In this document: piece by piece, positions 35,725 through 45,153 of the stretch
Layout: each line of letters starts with the position of its first letter
Position numbering within the stretch: the first letter of the stretch is position 1
NCBI GenBank assembly: GCA_024235175.1
Contig: JACKMX010000002.1
Coordinates: 1,124,960 to 1,188,959, forward strand
Source: Chromatiaceae bacterium
GTDB lineage: Bacteria > Pseudomonadota > Gammaproteobacteria > Chromatiales > Chromatiaceae
Reading direction: 5' to 3'
Length of the DNA stretch: 64,000 nt
Notes under the pieces: model-generated
Told to the model about the DNA's origin: nothing
What the model saw: the letters and a program-made list of their open reading frames with translations, nothing else
Databases searched by the model: none
Position numbers and translations under genes: made by a program

Positions 35725-36342
35725 TCAGGATCTTCTTAAAAACTCTTCCGGTTTGATATAAAACGGATTGTGAATTATGGAGCCCCCGATAATCATCTGA
35801 GGATGAACTTTGAGAACATCCATAATCGTGGCGCCATCGAACTCGTTGGCATCGTACTGGCATACTGCGGTTACCGGATGATCCCTGAGCAGCATACTCA
35901 CCCGTGACTCATACTCCAGCAACCGGTCGCCGCCGGGAACGCTTTGAACCTCGGGAATCATCTCTCCGATCACGCGGGCGGCCGGGAAACCCATTTCCAC
36001 CGATTCCCGGTAATATGCGGAGAGTCTGTCCAACATTCGGTCAGGGTCGAATCTGCCATCCTGCAGATAGACTTCACCGGTTCCGGCCAGAACGACATGG
36101 TTCTTCTTCCTGAAATCTGTATAAGCGATATTCTCACCGGATAAAAAAATCCCAAGTTTCCCCTCATCGATCTTTTCGGAAAAACAGGTGATCCGCTCTC
36201 CCGCCTGAAGACCGCTCAGAGTAAATCGCAGCAACGACTCGACGCACTCTTCATAATCGCTGTAGATCTGGCAGATGTGCGCACCGGCATGAACCTTTTC
36301 GCCTGCAAACCCGAGGGAGACTCTCGCATGATCCCGGTACAT
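35725..36342 (-). CDS. MEDS (DcmR-like) sensory domain protein
   Basis: MEDS domains (methanogen/methylotroph DcmR sensors) bind small hydrocarbon-type ligands. The 205-aa product is a single such domain: GAHICQIYSDYEECVESLLRF, LQAGERITCFSEK, a FDPDRMLDRLSAYYRE helix and the catalytic-like CQYDANEFDGATIMDVLKVHP near the C-terminus. It is the first gene of a two-gene signalling unit; the kinase gene starts 1 bp after its stop. Ligand unknown. Confidence 0.85.
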   Translation of the reverse strand: MYRDHARVSLGFAGEKVHAGAHICQIYSDYEECVESLLRFTLSGLQAGERITCFSEKIDEGKLGIFLSGENIAYTDFRKKNHVVLAGTGEVYLQDGRFDPDRMLDRLSAYYRESVEMGFPAARVIGEMIPEVQSVPGGDRLLEYESRVSMLLRDHPVTAVCQYDANEFDGATIMDVLKVHPQMIIGGSIIHNPFYIKPEEFLRRS

Positions 36343-36629
36343 ATATTGATCCTCAAATCACCAGTCTGAAACTAATCCACTGTCAGTCTATATGTGTGGC
36401 ACCCGGTATATGTATAGCACTAAAACCCTCCTGGGTTGACAGTGAATGCATTTTCAGAAAGTGCTTATTTCCGTACGGTTGCACATGCATGGCATGCGGA
36501 ACGCCTGTGCCTGAACATGGTAAGACCACAAAAAGCGTAAACAGAGAACCTTAAGACCACTCGGAGCAAGACGCTTTTAATCCGATCTTTGTGGTGAACC
36601 CTTACCCGATGGCCAGCAACATCAGAAGT
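36343..36629. other. Intergenic left of miniature element B
   Basis: About 290 bp upstream of the MEDS gene that must hold its promoter. TTGACAGTGAATGC near 36434 could be a -35 on the plus strand, but no -10 pair is convincing. The palindromic GCATGGCATGC lies near 36490. No gene is seen. Confidence 0.35.
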
Positions 36630-36849
36630 CAGTGCTGTCCCATTAACATTTGGAGGCTTTGTACAAGTCCTTGAATTCTGTATATGAAACCACCGCCAAT
36701 CGTTTCATTGACATGAAAATCATCAAATTGCGGTCCCTTCTCCCCGAGGGAGAAGGACAGGATGAGGGGATATACAAAAACAGTAACTTGGCAATATTAG
36801 ATTCCCTCACCCTAACCCGGAGGGAGAGGGAGTTTGTGGGACAGCACTG
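36630..36849 (+). mobile_element. Miniature inverted-repeat element, copy B (220 bp, intact)
   Basis: Terminal repeats CAGTGCTGTCCCA are perfect over 13 bp (36630-36642 and 36837-36849). Directly flanking on each side is ATCAGAAGT (36621-36629 and 36850-36858), a perfect 9-bp target duplication that proves transposition as a unit. The interior holds two G/C-rich palindromes and no transposase. Copy A at 14504-14777 is its diverged, inverted relative. The parent autonomous element is not in the window. Confidence 0.95.
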
Positions 36850-36906
36850 ATCAGAAGTCTATTTGCGATGAGACAATGCTTCTCGCCGCAGGTGAAAAAA
36901 TCACCA

Positions 36907-37320
36907 TCAATTACCGCGAATGCGATTGCAGGCTGCAACGAACTTCTCCGGTTGCTGCGGCCTGAAACGGAAATAGCGAATTGGACCCGAAGCGCTTTTC
37001 AGCAACACATGCGGCTGCAGAAAAACCCCGGCATCCAGCGCCAGCCCCCAGATCAATGCCATCACCGGATAGCGGCCCCGCAATGTTCCCGTCAGCGCTC
37101 CAATGATTCCGCCGGGCACCAGATAGACCTCCCTGATCTGCTGCGCCGGAATGACGATGGTCTCGTTCATGATGCGCAGGACCAACTCCACCCGGTCCGG
37201 AAACACCGAGTAGCGCAGCGCGATTCCCTTATCGGGCGCGGCTGAAGTGTAGAGTGGCTGCTGACCGGAAAGTGAAGTGTTTGAAGTCAAAATCTGTTCC
37301 GCCTGTTGTATTCTACGCAC
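36907..37320 (-). CDS. Hypothetical protein, PH-like fold possible
   Basis: The 137-aa product contains GIALRYSVFPDRVELVLRIM, then ETIVIPAQQIREVYLVPGGI, a pattern of short beta strands reminiscent of bacterial PH-like domains, and one hydrophobic stretch PVMALIWGLALDAGVFL. GTG start at 37320, divergent from the SpmAB-like gene. No family assigned. Confidence 0.6.
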   Translation of the reverse strand: MRRIQQAEQILTSNTSLSGQQPLYTSAAPDKGIALRYSVFPDRVELVLRIMNETIVIPAQQIREVYLVPGGIIGALTGTLRGRYPVMALIWGLALDAGVFLQPHVLLKSASGPIRYFRFRPQQPEKFVAACNRIRGN

Positions 37321-37409
37321 CTGGGGTTGAGTTTAATTCCGCTCAGATGCCGGCGCACTGCCCTTTTGCTCCAGCCTGACACAACAGACAGACATTCGAA
37401 AGGAATGCC

Positions 37410-38693
37410 ATGAATGCCGTTTTTCTCATTCTCGTAGCGAGCGCGTTCCTGACCGCCGCCTGGAACCAGTTCAGTGCAGGCGATACCCAAACCACGCCGA
37501 TGGATGCGCTCTCCTCGGCGATGGTGGAATCTGCCGGCGGCGCGGTGGAGCTTGCCCTTGGCTTGGTGGGGGTCATGGCGCTTTTTCTCGGGCTGATGAA
37601 AATTGCCGAGGAGGGCGGGCTGCTCACCATCCTGGCCCGGATTATCCGCCCCCTGATGGTGCGCCTGTTTCCTGATGTTCCCGCGGAACACCCGGCAATG
37701 GGGGCGATGATTCTCAACTTTTCGGCCAACATTTTGGGCCTGGGCAATGCCGCTACGCCGTTCGGCATTCGGGCGATGCAGGAGCTGAACAGACTCAACC
37801 CCGTCAAAGGCACGGCCACAGACTCGATGGTGCTCTTTCTGGCGATAAACACCTCCAGCATCACTCTCCTTCCCACCGGCGTGATTGCCCTGCGTGCCTC
37901 GGCTGGATCAGCGGATCCCGCAGGCATCCTTCCGACCACGCTCTTTGCCACGGTCTGCTCCACCATAGTGGCGATAACCGCGGCGCTCGCCTACCGCCGC
38001 TTTTTCCCGGTTGTACCGACCGGCGGCGAGGCGCATGCAGATGACGAACAGCGGCCGGCCGACACTGAGGTCGAAATACCGGCTTCAGACAGCGGCTACC
38101 CCCTCTGGGTATCCTGGTCTGTTCTCGGCGGATTTCTGGCGCTGATTCCGCTGACCATCCTCTATGGCCATATCATTTCCCCCTGGATCCTGCCCGGGCT
38201 GATGCTGGCATTCCTGCTGTTTGGTGTTGCCCGCCGCGTAAAGATTTACGAGGCGTTCGTTGAAGGCGCCAAAGAGGGTTTTCAGGTAGCGCTCAAGATC
38301 ATTCCCTACCTGGTGGCCATTCTGGTTGCCGTCGGCATGTTCCGGGCCAGCGGTGCACTCGACTGGGTGGTCGCCGGACTGGGCGGAATCACCGGCACGG
38401 TCGGCCTGCCGGCTGAGGCGCTGCCGATGGCGTTGCTGCGCCCGCTCTCCGGGTCCGGCGCTTACGGTGTCATGGCCTCTATTGTGAATGATCCGGCGAT
38501 TGGCCCCGACAGTTACACAGGCTATCTGGTTTCCACATTGCAGGGCTCAACGGAGACTACATTTTATGTACTTGCAGTCTACTTCGGCGCAGTGCAGGTG
38601 CGCCGCATCCGCCACGCACTTGCCGCCGGACTGAGTGCGGATATTGCCGGTGTGATCGCTGCGGTCGTTGCGGTTTCTTATCTGTATGGTTGA
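37410..38693 (+). CDS. Nucleoside-recognition (SpmA-SpmB fusion) membrane protein
   Basis: The 427-aa membrane protein is a fusion of two 'nucleoside recognition' gate domains: the SpmA-like half (MALFLGLMKIAEEGGLL, then MILNFSANILGLGNAATPFG) and the SpmB-like half (FVEGAKEGFQVALKIIPYLV and RPLSGSGAYGVM). About ten transmembrane helices. The fusion is found in many non-sporulating proteobacteria; function unknown, transport suspected. AAGGAATG ribosome site. Confidence 0.88.
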   Translation: MNAVFLILVASAFLTAAWNQFSAGDTQTTPMDALSSAMVESAGGAVELALGLVGVMALFLGLMKIAEEGGLLTILARIIRPLMVRLFPDVPAEHPAMGAMILNFSANILGLGNAATPFGIRAMQELNRLNPVKGTATDSMVLFLAINTSSITLLPTGVIALRASAGSADPAGILPTTLFATVCSTIVAITAALAYRRFFPVVPTGGEAHADDEQRPADTEVEIPASDSGYPLWVSWSVLGGFLALIPLTILYGHIISPWILPGLMLAFLLFGVARRVKIYEAFVEGAKEGFQVALKIIPYLVAILVAVGMFRASGALDWVVAGLGGITGTVGLPAEALPMALLRPLSGSGAYGVMASIVNDPAIGPDSYTGYLVSTLQGSTETTFYVLAVYFGAVQVRRIRHALAAGLSADIAGVIAAVVAVSYLYG

Positions 38694-38848
38694 TTCTGAC
38701 CGGGGCAGGAAAGACCCATGCCGGTAGAAACAGTTCACCGCAAAGTTGTTACTGGGTCTATGCTTTAAAGCTATAGCAGGCTCTGATGATGAATGCCGCA
38801 CCACCGGTTTTAGCGGCACAGATGGCCATTTGAACAGAGGGGAAGGTT

Positions 38849-40555
38849 TTGGAAGGTATTTTCATCAGCTACAGAAGAGACGACTCCGCCGGCTACGCGG
38901 GCAGGCTTTACGATCGTCTGGTGGCACACTTCGGTGCCGACATCGTCTTCATGGATGTTGAGGGAATAGAGCCGGGAACCGACTTCGTAAAGGCCATCGA
39001 AGGGGCGGTCGCTTCGTGCAAGGTACTGATTGTTCTGATCGGCAACCAGTGGCTTAATGCCGAGGACGCTTCCGGCCGGCGACGCCTGGACGATCCCCAT
39101 GATTTCATTCGGCTGGAAACCAGCACAGCACTTGCACGTGATATACGGGTGGTTCCTGTGCTGGTCGACAGGGCGCCCATGCCGCGGCAGGAGGAACTCC
39201 CCGAGGATCTTCAGTCGCTGGTGCGGCGTCAGGCGGTCGAGTTGAATCACAAGCAGTGGGAGGCCTCGTCCGGCGAACTGATCAAGACCCTGGAAAAAAT
39301 ATTAAACATTTCCGAAAAGCCCCCAAGCGGCAGTGAGAGGCCGGATCGGGCACCGGATAAAGGCCACACCCCCAGGTCTCGCAGGGCACTGTGGGTTGCG
39401 GCTGCCGCTCTGCTCTTTATTGCCGCAGGCATTGCCTGGACATTGATCCAGATCGAAGAGACCGGAGTGCCCTCTTCCGGCGCTCCCCTGACTCAAAAAA
39501 GCGTGCCGGGTGAACCGACTCCGCCGGAACCGGTCGTGATAGCAACAGTAAACCGCGCGCCCGAACCGGTTAAAGCTGAACCTGTCACGCCTGAACGGGT
39601 TGAGCCCGAAACCGCTGCGCCTGAACCTGTTAAGCCTGAACCCGTTAAGCCTGAACCCGCTAAGCCTGAACCCGCTAAGCCTGAACCTGCCCAGCCGGTT
39701 GAGCCCAAACGCGCAAATCCACCAAACATCACCAGCTTGACGATGCACACCGGCAAAAGCGATATGTTGGTCTGTTACCAGGTGGAACAGGCCCGCAAAC
39801 TACGGCTGATGCCTATGCCGGGAGAGCTGAAGAACAGTGCCAGGGATTGCGTCAGCGTCTCTCCGGAAAAGCCAACCAGCTTCACCCTGAGCGCAACCGG
39901 CCCGGGAGGCAGCACCAGCAGAAAAATCACCGTCTCACCCCATCCCGACACACTCACGGAGATGGCCCAACATGCCCGACTGCCCGTCAAGGGAGAACGC
40001 TGGGTATACCAGATGCGGGGAAAGTGGCCGGCCAGCCCAAGCTATAAATTCCAGATCAGCATCGTCCGCGCGGATGGAGCTGGCGTATCCGAAACGATGA
40101 CCCTGTTGGAACCGCTATCCAGAACAGCCGGCAGCCGCAGCTCAGACGGCGAACAGCCTGGCTTTCTCTCCTGGCCCGATATCGGCCTTGAGTTCAGCCC
40201 CTGGTTGGGCGCCTTTCGCGAACTGACCGGAAATGAGAGCTGGGAGAATTTTGCCACGCCGGAAATCGGCAATTGGGGCAGATGGTACAGCCGAGCCAAT
40301 ACCTCCAAAAAAGAACAGGTCAATATCCAGGCAGGCAGCTTCGATGCCTGGAAGCTGGAAGCATGGAGCAACAGAAGCGCGACCGGGGGCTCGACCATGG
40401 CAACTCTGGAACCGGTGCGCGTTCAATACCTGGTATGGTATGCGCCTCGGGCCAAGCGCTACGTGAAAAGCATACGCACAATGATATCGGCCAGTGGCCA
40501 GGTACTGGAGGAGGATCTGTTCGAACTGGTAGAATATACCGGCACCCGAAACTAA
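38849..40555 (+). CDS. TIR-domain, single-pass membrane protein with periplasmic domain
   Basis: The 568-aa protein has an N-terminal TIR domain (residues 1-~155): IFISYRRDDSAGYAGRLYD (box 1), FMDVEGIEPGTDF, a glutamate in HDFIRLET (Glu90) at the position of the NADase catalytic residue, and VVPVLVD. A single TM (~181-200) follows, then a Pro/Glu/Lys spacer (~245-290) of five EPVKP-type units encoded by 15-bp tandem repeats, and a beta-rich C-terminal domain (~375-568, GERWVYQMRGKWPASP, GSFDAWKLEAWSN) resembling periplasmic TapB/DUF3108-like folds. The start is TTG with GAGGGGA upstream. The topology puts the TIR in the cytoplasm and a sensor in the periplasm. Confidence 0.88.
   Translation: MEGIFISYRRDDSAGYAGRLYDRLVAHFGADIVFMDVEGIEPGTDFVKAIEGAVASCKVLIVLIGNQWLNAEDASGRRRLDDPHDFIRLETSTALARDIRVVPVLVDRAPMPRQEELPEDLQSLVRRQAVELNHKQWEASSGELIKTLEKILNISEKPPSGSERPDRAPDKGHTPRSRRALWVAAAALLFIAAGIAWTLIQIEETGVPSSGAPLTQKSVPGEPTPPEPVVIATVNRAPEPVKAEPVTPERVEPETAAPEPVKPEPVKPEPAKPEPAKPEPAQPVEPKRANPPNITSLTMHTGKSDMLVCYQVEQARKLRLMPMPGELKNSARDCVSVSPEKPTSFTLSATGPGGSTSRKITVSPHPDTLTEMAQHARLPVKGERWVYQMRGKWPASPSYKFQISIVRADGAGVSETMTLLEPLSRTAGSRSSDGEQPGFLSWPDIGLEFSPWLGAFRELTGNESWENFATPEIGNWGRWYSRANTSKKEQVNIQAGSFDAWKLEAWSNRSATGGSTMATLEPVRVQYLVWYAPRAKRYVKSIRTMISASGQVLEEDLFELVEYTGTRN
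39620..39694 (+). repeat. Five 15-bp in-frame tandem repeats in the TIR gene
   Basis: Units of the form CCTGAACCCGTTAAG repeat five times with small variation, encoding Pro-Glu-Pro-x-Lys/Gln blocks of a rigid extracytoplasmic stalk. Unit number changes would alter stalk length without breaking frame. Confidence 0.9.
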
Positions 40556-40896
40556 TCTTCCACCAGCATCACTTCGGCAAATGCGCTGCTCTTGTCGATA
40601 TCAAACAGCAGTTCACAATATTCGGCGTTTTCATCCACAGGCGTCGGATCGTCGGCGCAGCTGCAGCCGGCAATCACAGAGCTGAAAAAAATGCCCGCTC
40701 TCACTTCAAGCGATGATTGTGATTCGGTTGCACCGATCAGCATCACTCCAATTTCCGCTGCGGCAATATGGCTGCCCTGCGACATCCCATGCACCAGCGG
40801 CAGCAGCGCGAGCTCCAGCGTTTTGACCTCCCGCTCAAACACCGTTTTGAATGCAGGCGTCTGCCAGGCACACAGAGTTTCAGGCAGCCTGATCAC
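40552..40896 (-). CDS. Conserved hypothetical protein
   Basis: The 114-aa product, WQTPAFKTVFEREVKTLELA then LPLVHGMSQGSHIAAAEIG, contains a CSCADDPTP motif and EYCELLFDIDK. No domain recognised. The frame is co-oriented with maeB (maeB stop lies downstream, 4 bp apart) and its stop overlaps the convergent TIR gene by 4 bp. The conserved-looking composition supports it as real. Confidence 0.65.
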   Translation of the reverse strand: MIRLPETLCAWQTPAFKTVFEREVKTLELALLPLVHGMSQGSHIAAAEIGVMLIGATESQSSLEVRAGIFFSSVIAGCSCADDPTPVDENAEYCELLFDIDKSSAFAEVMLVED

Positions 40897-40899
40897 TTA

Positions 40900-43176
40900 T
40901 CAGCCGTTGCTGGAATCCGCACGGCGGTGAATCTCCGCGACGGTGAAAGCGGTCATATTGAAAATCCCGCGCGAGGTTACCGAGGGAATAACGATATGCG
41001 CCGGCTTTCTCAGCCCACTCAGCAACGGGCCGATCAGCAGTGCATCGGTCAGTGAGCGAATCAGGCCCAGCGCAATATTGGCGGTATCGAGATTGGGCAT
41101 AATCAACAGATTTGCCCTGCCGGTGAGATTGGCATCCGGGAAAACCGTATTGCGCAGTGCTTCATTCAGTGCCGAATAGGAGTGCATCTCGCCGTCTATC
41201 TCCACCTTCGGCAGCTCCCGGCGCAGTATCTCCGCCGCCTTGTGCATTTTTACCGCCGACTCCGCCTTGGAGGTACCGAAGTTAGAGTGGGAAAGCAGCG
41301 CGACCTTGGGCTTGATGCCGAAATGGCGGACCAGATCGATACTTGCGCGCGTTGTGGCGACAATCTCATCCACCGTCGGGTCCACGTTAAGAAAAGAGTC
41401 GGCGATAAACAGCGGGCCGTTGGGCAGCAGCAACGGGCAGAGCGAGGAGATATATTTGTTTGCACCGAGCACATCGTGGATATCGCGGAAGTGGCTCTCG
41501 AAACGGCCCACCTTGCCGCAGATCAGGCCGTTGGCATCGCCGATAGCCACCATAACCGCGGCCAGCACCGTGCTGTTGGAACGAACCAGGTTTTGGGCGC
41601 CCTCAACCGTGACACCGCTGCGCCCCACCAGTTTGTGATAGAACTGCGAATAGCGTTTGTCGTGGTCCGCTTCGGCGGGATTGATCACCTCGATATCCTC
41701 TCCAGGCACCAGACGCAGCCCGAACTGATCTATGCGTTCGCGGATAACATCGGGCTGGCCCAAAAGAATGGGATGAGCCACACCCTCGTCCACCACCGCC
41801 TGCACCGCGAGAAGAATGTCCCTGTTTTCGCCCTCGGGATAGACGATTTTCTCCGGATTCCTGCGGGCAATATCGATAAACGGCTGCATGAACAGGCCGG
41901 TTCGGTTGACGAATTCGTGCAGTTTCTTGCGATAGGCTTCAAGATCCTCGATCGGACGGGTCGCCACGCCACTCTTCATTGCGGCTGCCACCACGGCCAC
42001 CGGCACCTCTTCGATCAAACGCGGATCGAACGGCTTTGGAATCAGATATTCAGGCCCAAAGCGCAGCTCCTCCCCGGCATAGGCTTCATTCACGACATCG
42101 GTTGCCTCCTTGCGCGCCAGACTGGCAAGCGCCTCCACGCAGGCGGCCTTCATCTCGTCGTTGATGGTGGTGGCGCCGCAATCGAGCGCGCCACGGAAAA
42201 TGAAGGGGAAGCAGAGAACATTATTGACCTGATTGGGGTAATCGGAACGGCCGGTGGCAAGGATCGCGTCAGGCCGCACCTCCTTCGCCAGCTCCGGCAT
42301 GATCTCCGGCACCGGATTGGACATGGCCAGAATCAATGGCTGGTCAGCCATGCTCATCACATGCTCCTGAGTGAGAACCCCGGGGCCCGAAAGGCCCATG
42401 AAAATATCAGCCCCCTTTATGATATCCCCAAGCGTACGCGCCTCGGTCTTCTGCGCGTACTTCTCCTTCCAGAAGTTCATTCCGGCTTCTCGGCCGGCGT
42501 AGATAACACCGCGACTGTCGCTCAGGTAAGTGTTCTCCTTGCGCAGCCCCATGGTGACCAGCAGATCCACACAGGCAATACTGGCTGCTCCGGCGCCAGA
42601 TACCACCACTTTCACATCCTCGATCTTCTTGTTGACGACCTGAAGACCGTTGTAAACCGCAGCAGCCGCAACAATTGCTGTGCCATGCTGATCATCGTGG
42701 AACACCGGGATATTCAACCGCTCACGCAGCTGCTGTTCCACCATAAAGCACTCCGGAGCCTTGATATCCTCCAGATTGATAGCACCAAAAGTGGGCTCCA
42801 GCGAGGCGATGATCTCCACCAGTTTGTCGACGTCCGTCTCCTTGATCTCGATATCGAACACATCGATATTGGCAAACTTCTTGAACAGAACTGCCTTTCC
42901 CTCCATCACCGGCTTTCCCGCCAGCGGCCCGATATTACCCAGCCCCAGCACCGCTGTACCGTTGGTGATTACACCCACCAGATTGCCTCTGGCGGTGACG
43001 CTGGCCGCCTGGGTCGGATCCTTTTCGATCAACTCGCAAGCGTAGGCGACCCCCGGTGAGTAGGCCAGGGAGAGATCGCGTTTGTTGGCCAGGGGTTTGG
43101 TCGGCAGGATAGCCAGTTTTCCCGGTGTCGGATCGGTATGGTAAATCAACGCACTCTCTTTAAATGAGTCAGCCAT
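40900..43176 (-). CDS. maeB: NADP-dependent malic enzyme with phosphotransacetylase-like domain
   Basis: The 758-aa product is the standard MaeB fusion. Its malic enzyme half has the [11 protein letters not shown] start, [20 protein letters not shown] and the NADP fold [21 protein letters not shown]; its C-terminal phosphate acetyltransferase-like half (from ~430, [17 protein letters not shown]) is usually regulatory. It converts malate to pyruvate, CO2 and NADPH. The ATG at 43176 gives the canonical N-terminus; an in-frame longer start at 43308 is non-conserved. Confidence 0.95.
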   Translation of the reverse strand: MADSFKESALIYHTDPTPGKLAILPTKPLANKRDLSLAYSPGVAYACELIEKDPTQAASVTARGNLVGVITNGTAVLGLGNIGPLAGKPVMEGKAVLFKKFANIDVFDIEIKETDVDKLVEIIASLEPTFGAINLEDIKAPECFMVEQQLRERLNIPVFHDDQHGTAIVAAAAVYNGLQVVNKKIEDVKVVVSGAGAASIACVDLLVTMGLRKENTYLSDSRGVIYAGREAGMNFWKEKYAQKTEARTLGDIIKGADIFMGLSGPGVLTQEHVMSMADQPLILAMSNPVPEIMPELAKEVRPDAILATGRSDYPNQVNNVLCFPFIFRGALDCGATTINDEMKAACVEALASLARKEATDVVNEAYAGEELRFGPEYLIPKPFDPRLIEEVPVAVVAAAMKSGVATRPIEDLEAYRKKLHEFVNRTGLFMQPFIDIARRNPEKIVYPEGENRDILLAVQAVVDEGVAHPILLGQPDVIRERIDQFGLRLVPGEDIEVINPAEADHDKRYSQFYHKLVGRSGVTVEGAQNLVRSNSTVLAAVMVAIGDANGLICGKVGRFESHFRDIHDVLGANKYISSLCPLLLPNGPLFIADSFLNVDPTVDEIVATTRASIDLVRHFGIKPKVALLSHSNFGTSKAESAVKMHKAAEILRRELPKVEIDGEMHSYSALNEALRNTVFPDANLTGRANLLIMPNLDTANIALGLIRSLTDALLIGPLLSGLRKPAHIVIPSVTSRGIFNMTAFTVAEIHRRADSSNG

Positions 43177-43552
43177 GGTCGGCGCTCTCCCCACTGTTTG
43201 ACGGTTGGCACTAGGAAAGAAATGTGTTTGCTGCTGTAACAGGAATTCCTTATGCAGGGCTGATTCAGCACAGCAGCGCACAATAATATGCCAGCCGTAT
43301 CGAATCAACCGGCCGGGTGTAGCGTTTACGCCTGCATCGGCATGTTTTGCAGGGAAGCGGCGGGCTCAGCCCTCACCACCGGCTGTATCGCCCGAAAATG
43401 CAAATTCGAGTGTTGTAGTCTGGGTTGCCAACGCAGCCTGCCAGGGTTACATTGCCGTTCTGTAGGAGCTTGTCCGGGAGTAGGAAAAAACAGAGGGGCG
43501 GACTGCAGGGGTTCGGCACTCCGCAGTAAACCAGACCTCTTGTCCAAAGCAG
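43177..43552. other. Intergenic between maeB and kinase gene
   Basis: About 375 bp between divergent genes; several short frames cross it but none has gene-like composition. It should hold both promoters. No RNA gene or repeat identified. Confidence 0.4.
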
Positions 43553-45121
43553 ATGAACGAAGACAAAACCCGGGTAGCCGGCATCGAGACACCCCCGCCT
43601 TCTGCTGCAGCAGCGAAAGACGAACAGACGAACCTGTCTGGCGGATCTTCCTCTGATCACTCTCAGGAGCCGGAAGCGCACGGCCCCGGGCAAACGAAAT
43701 CCTCATCGAAGCCGGAACCCTCAGTGTCCGTAAACAGTGATTCCGGCAAGTCATCCCTGCGCTCAGGTACCGGTTTTACACTGTCGTCTGCGGGCGAAGG
43801 CAGTGCTCAGTCAACGCCTTTGCAGATCGGATCGGTACTCAAGGAGAGATTCGTGCTGGAGGAGCTGCTGGGCAGGGGCGGCATGGGTGTCGTCTACAAA
43901 GCAAGGGATCTGCGCAGAATCGAGGCATTGGACCGGGATCCCTTCATCGCGGTAAAAGTCCTCTCCGCGGAGTTTCAACGCAATCCGGACTCTTTTGTCG
44001 CACTGCAACGGGAGGCGAAAAAAGCGCAGCAGCTGGCCCATCCCAATATCGTGACCGTGTACGATTTCGACCGCGATGGTTCCAATGTTTTCATGACTAT
44101 GGAGCTGCTGGAGGGTGAGCCCCTTGACCAGGTCATCCGCCGCCTGCACCCGGGCTCGATGCCGATGGGCGAGGCTATTAAAATCATCGAGCAGATGAGC
44201 CGCGCCCTGGCCTACGCACACAAAGAGAAGATAGTTCACTCCGATTTCAAACCCGGAAACGTTTTTTTGACTTCCAAGCAGGTGGTCAAAGTGGTCGATT
44301 TCGGCATTGCCAGAGCAGCCCAGAAATCCGATCTGGTTCCCTCCGATGCAACCGTATTTGATCCCGGCTCGCTGGGTGCGCTTACACCTGCATACGCCAG
44401 CTGCGAAATGCTGGAACAAGGTGCACCAGACCCGCGTGATGACGTTTACGGATTGGCGGTTGTAGCCTACGAGCTGTTGACCGGGCAGCATCCGTTCAAC
44501 CGCAAGACCGCCACTTATGCCCGTGATATCGACCTGAAACCCAGGCGTCCGAAAGAGTGGCCACGCTATCTCTGGAGTGCCATAGCCAATGCCCTGCAGT
44601 TTGAGCGGGAGAGGCGCACTCCCGATGCAACCGTATTTCTGCAGGAAGTTTCGGGCGCCCGGAAAGGCCGCGCCGCAGTACCAGCCAACTGGCTCATCTA
44701 CGGCGCTGCGGCGCTCGTTCTGGCCCTGGCCGGAATGGGCGCCCTTCTTTACTTCGAGCAGGCGGGCATCACGCCGCAGCAGGAACAATGGGTGCTCGAA
44801 GACACTTCGAAGCTGGACCAGGCAACCCGGCAGAAGGTCGAAAACCTGCTGGAGGTGGCTGAAGCCCATCAGTTGGTGGGACGCTATATTGAGCCACCCG
44901 GAAGCAATGCTTACGCCGCTTACCAGCAGATACTCGATCTGCACCGAAACAACCGGCAGGCCATCCTGGGACTGCAGGCGATCGGTGACCATCTCGAACA
45001 GCTGGCCCGCAGCCTGTTAGAGCAGGGCGACGTGGATAAGAGCCGGGCACTGGCTGAACAGGGCATAGCTGCCGTGCCGGAGCATCAGGGGCTGTTAAAG
45101 CTGCTGCGGGAGCTTGAGTAA
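43553..45121 (+). CDS. Transmembrane Ser/Thr protein kinase (PpkA-like)
   Basis: The 522-aa protein has a Ser/Pro-rich N-terminal ~90 residues and a Hanks-type kinase domain (~95-365): P-loop LGRGGMGVVYKARD, catalytic Lys135 (FIAVKVL), the catalytic loop HSDFKPGN (Asp231, Asn236), DFG at 249-251 and the GLAVVAYELLTGQHPF segment. The HRD arginine is replaced by serine, as in several T6SS-associated and PknB-related kinases. One TM (~381-401) and an extracytoplasmic tail with short TPR-like helices (QILDLHRNNRQAILGLQA) follow. It is followed by the convergent hydrolase and the caspase lipoprotein; a functional link is inferred. Confidence 0.92.
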   Translation: MNEDKTRVAGIETPPPSAAAAKDEQTNLSGGSSSDHSQEPEAHGPGQTKSSSKPEPSVSVNSDSGKSSLRSGTGFTLSSAGEGSAQSTPLQIGSVLKERFVLEELLGRGGMGVVYKARDLRRIEALDRDPFIAVKVLSAEFQRNPDSFVALQREAKKAQQLAHPNIVTVYDFDRDGSNVFMTMELLEGEPLDQVIRRLHPGSMPMGEAIKIIEQMSRALAYAHKEKIVHSDFKPGNVFLTSKQVVKVVDFGIARAAQKSDLVPSDATVFDPGSLGALTPAYASCEMLEQGAPDPRDDVYGLAVVAYELLTGQHPFNRKTATYARDIDLKPRRPKEWPRYLWSAIANALQFERERRTPDATVFLQEVSGARKGRAAVPANWLIYGAAALVLALAGMGALLYFEQAGITPQQEQWVLEDTSKLDQATRQKVENLLEVAEAHQLVGRYIEPPGSNAYAAYQQILDLHRNNRQAILGLQAIGDHLEQLARSLLEQGDVDKSRALAEQGIAAVPEHQGLLKLLRELE

Positions 45122-45153
45122 CCCTTATTGCCACCGGCTGCCGGCAATCTCGA

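Noticed and set aside
39601..39700. Tandem 15-bp repeats as a possible CRISPR
   Set aside because: In-frame, adjacent without spacers and encode a Pro-rich stalk; not a CRISPR array.
41182..43059. 625-aa frame antisense to maeB
   Set aside because: Shadow frame; maeB motifs on the opposite strand are unambiguous.
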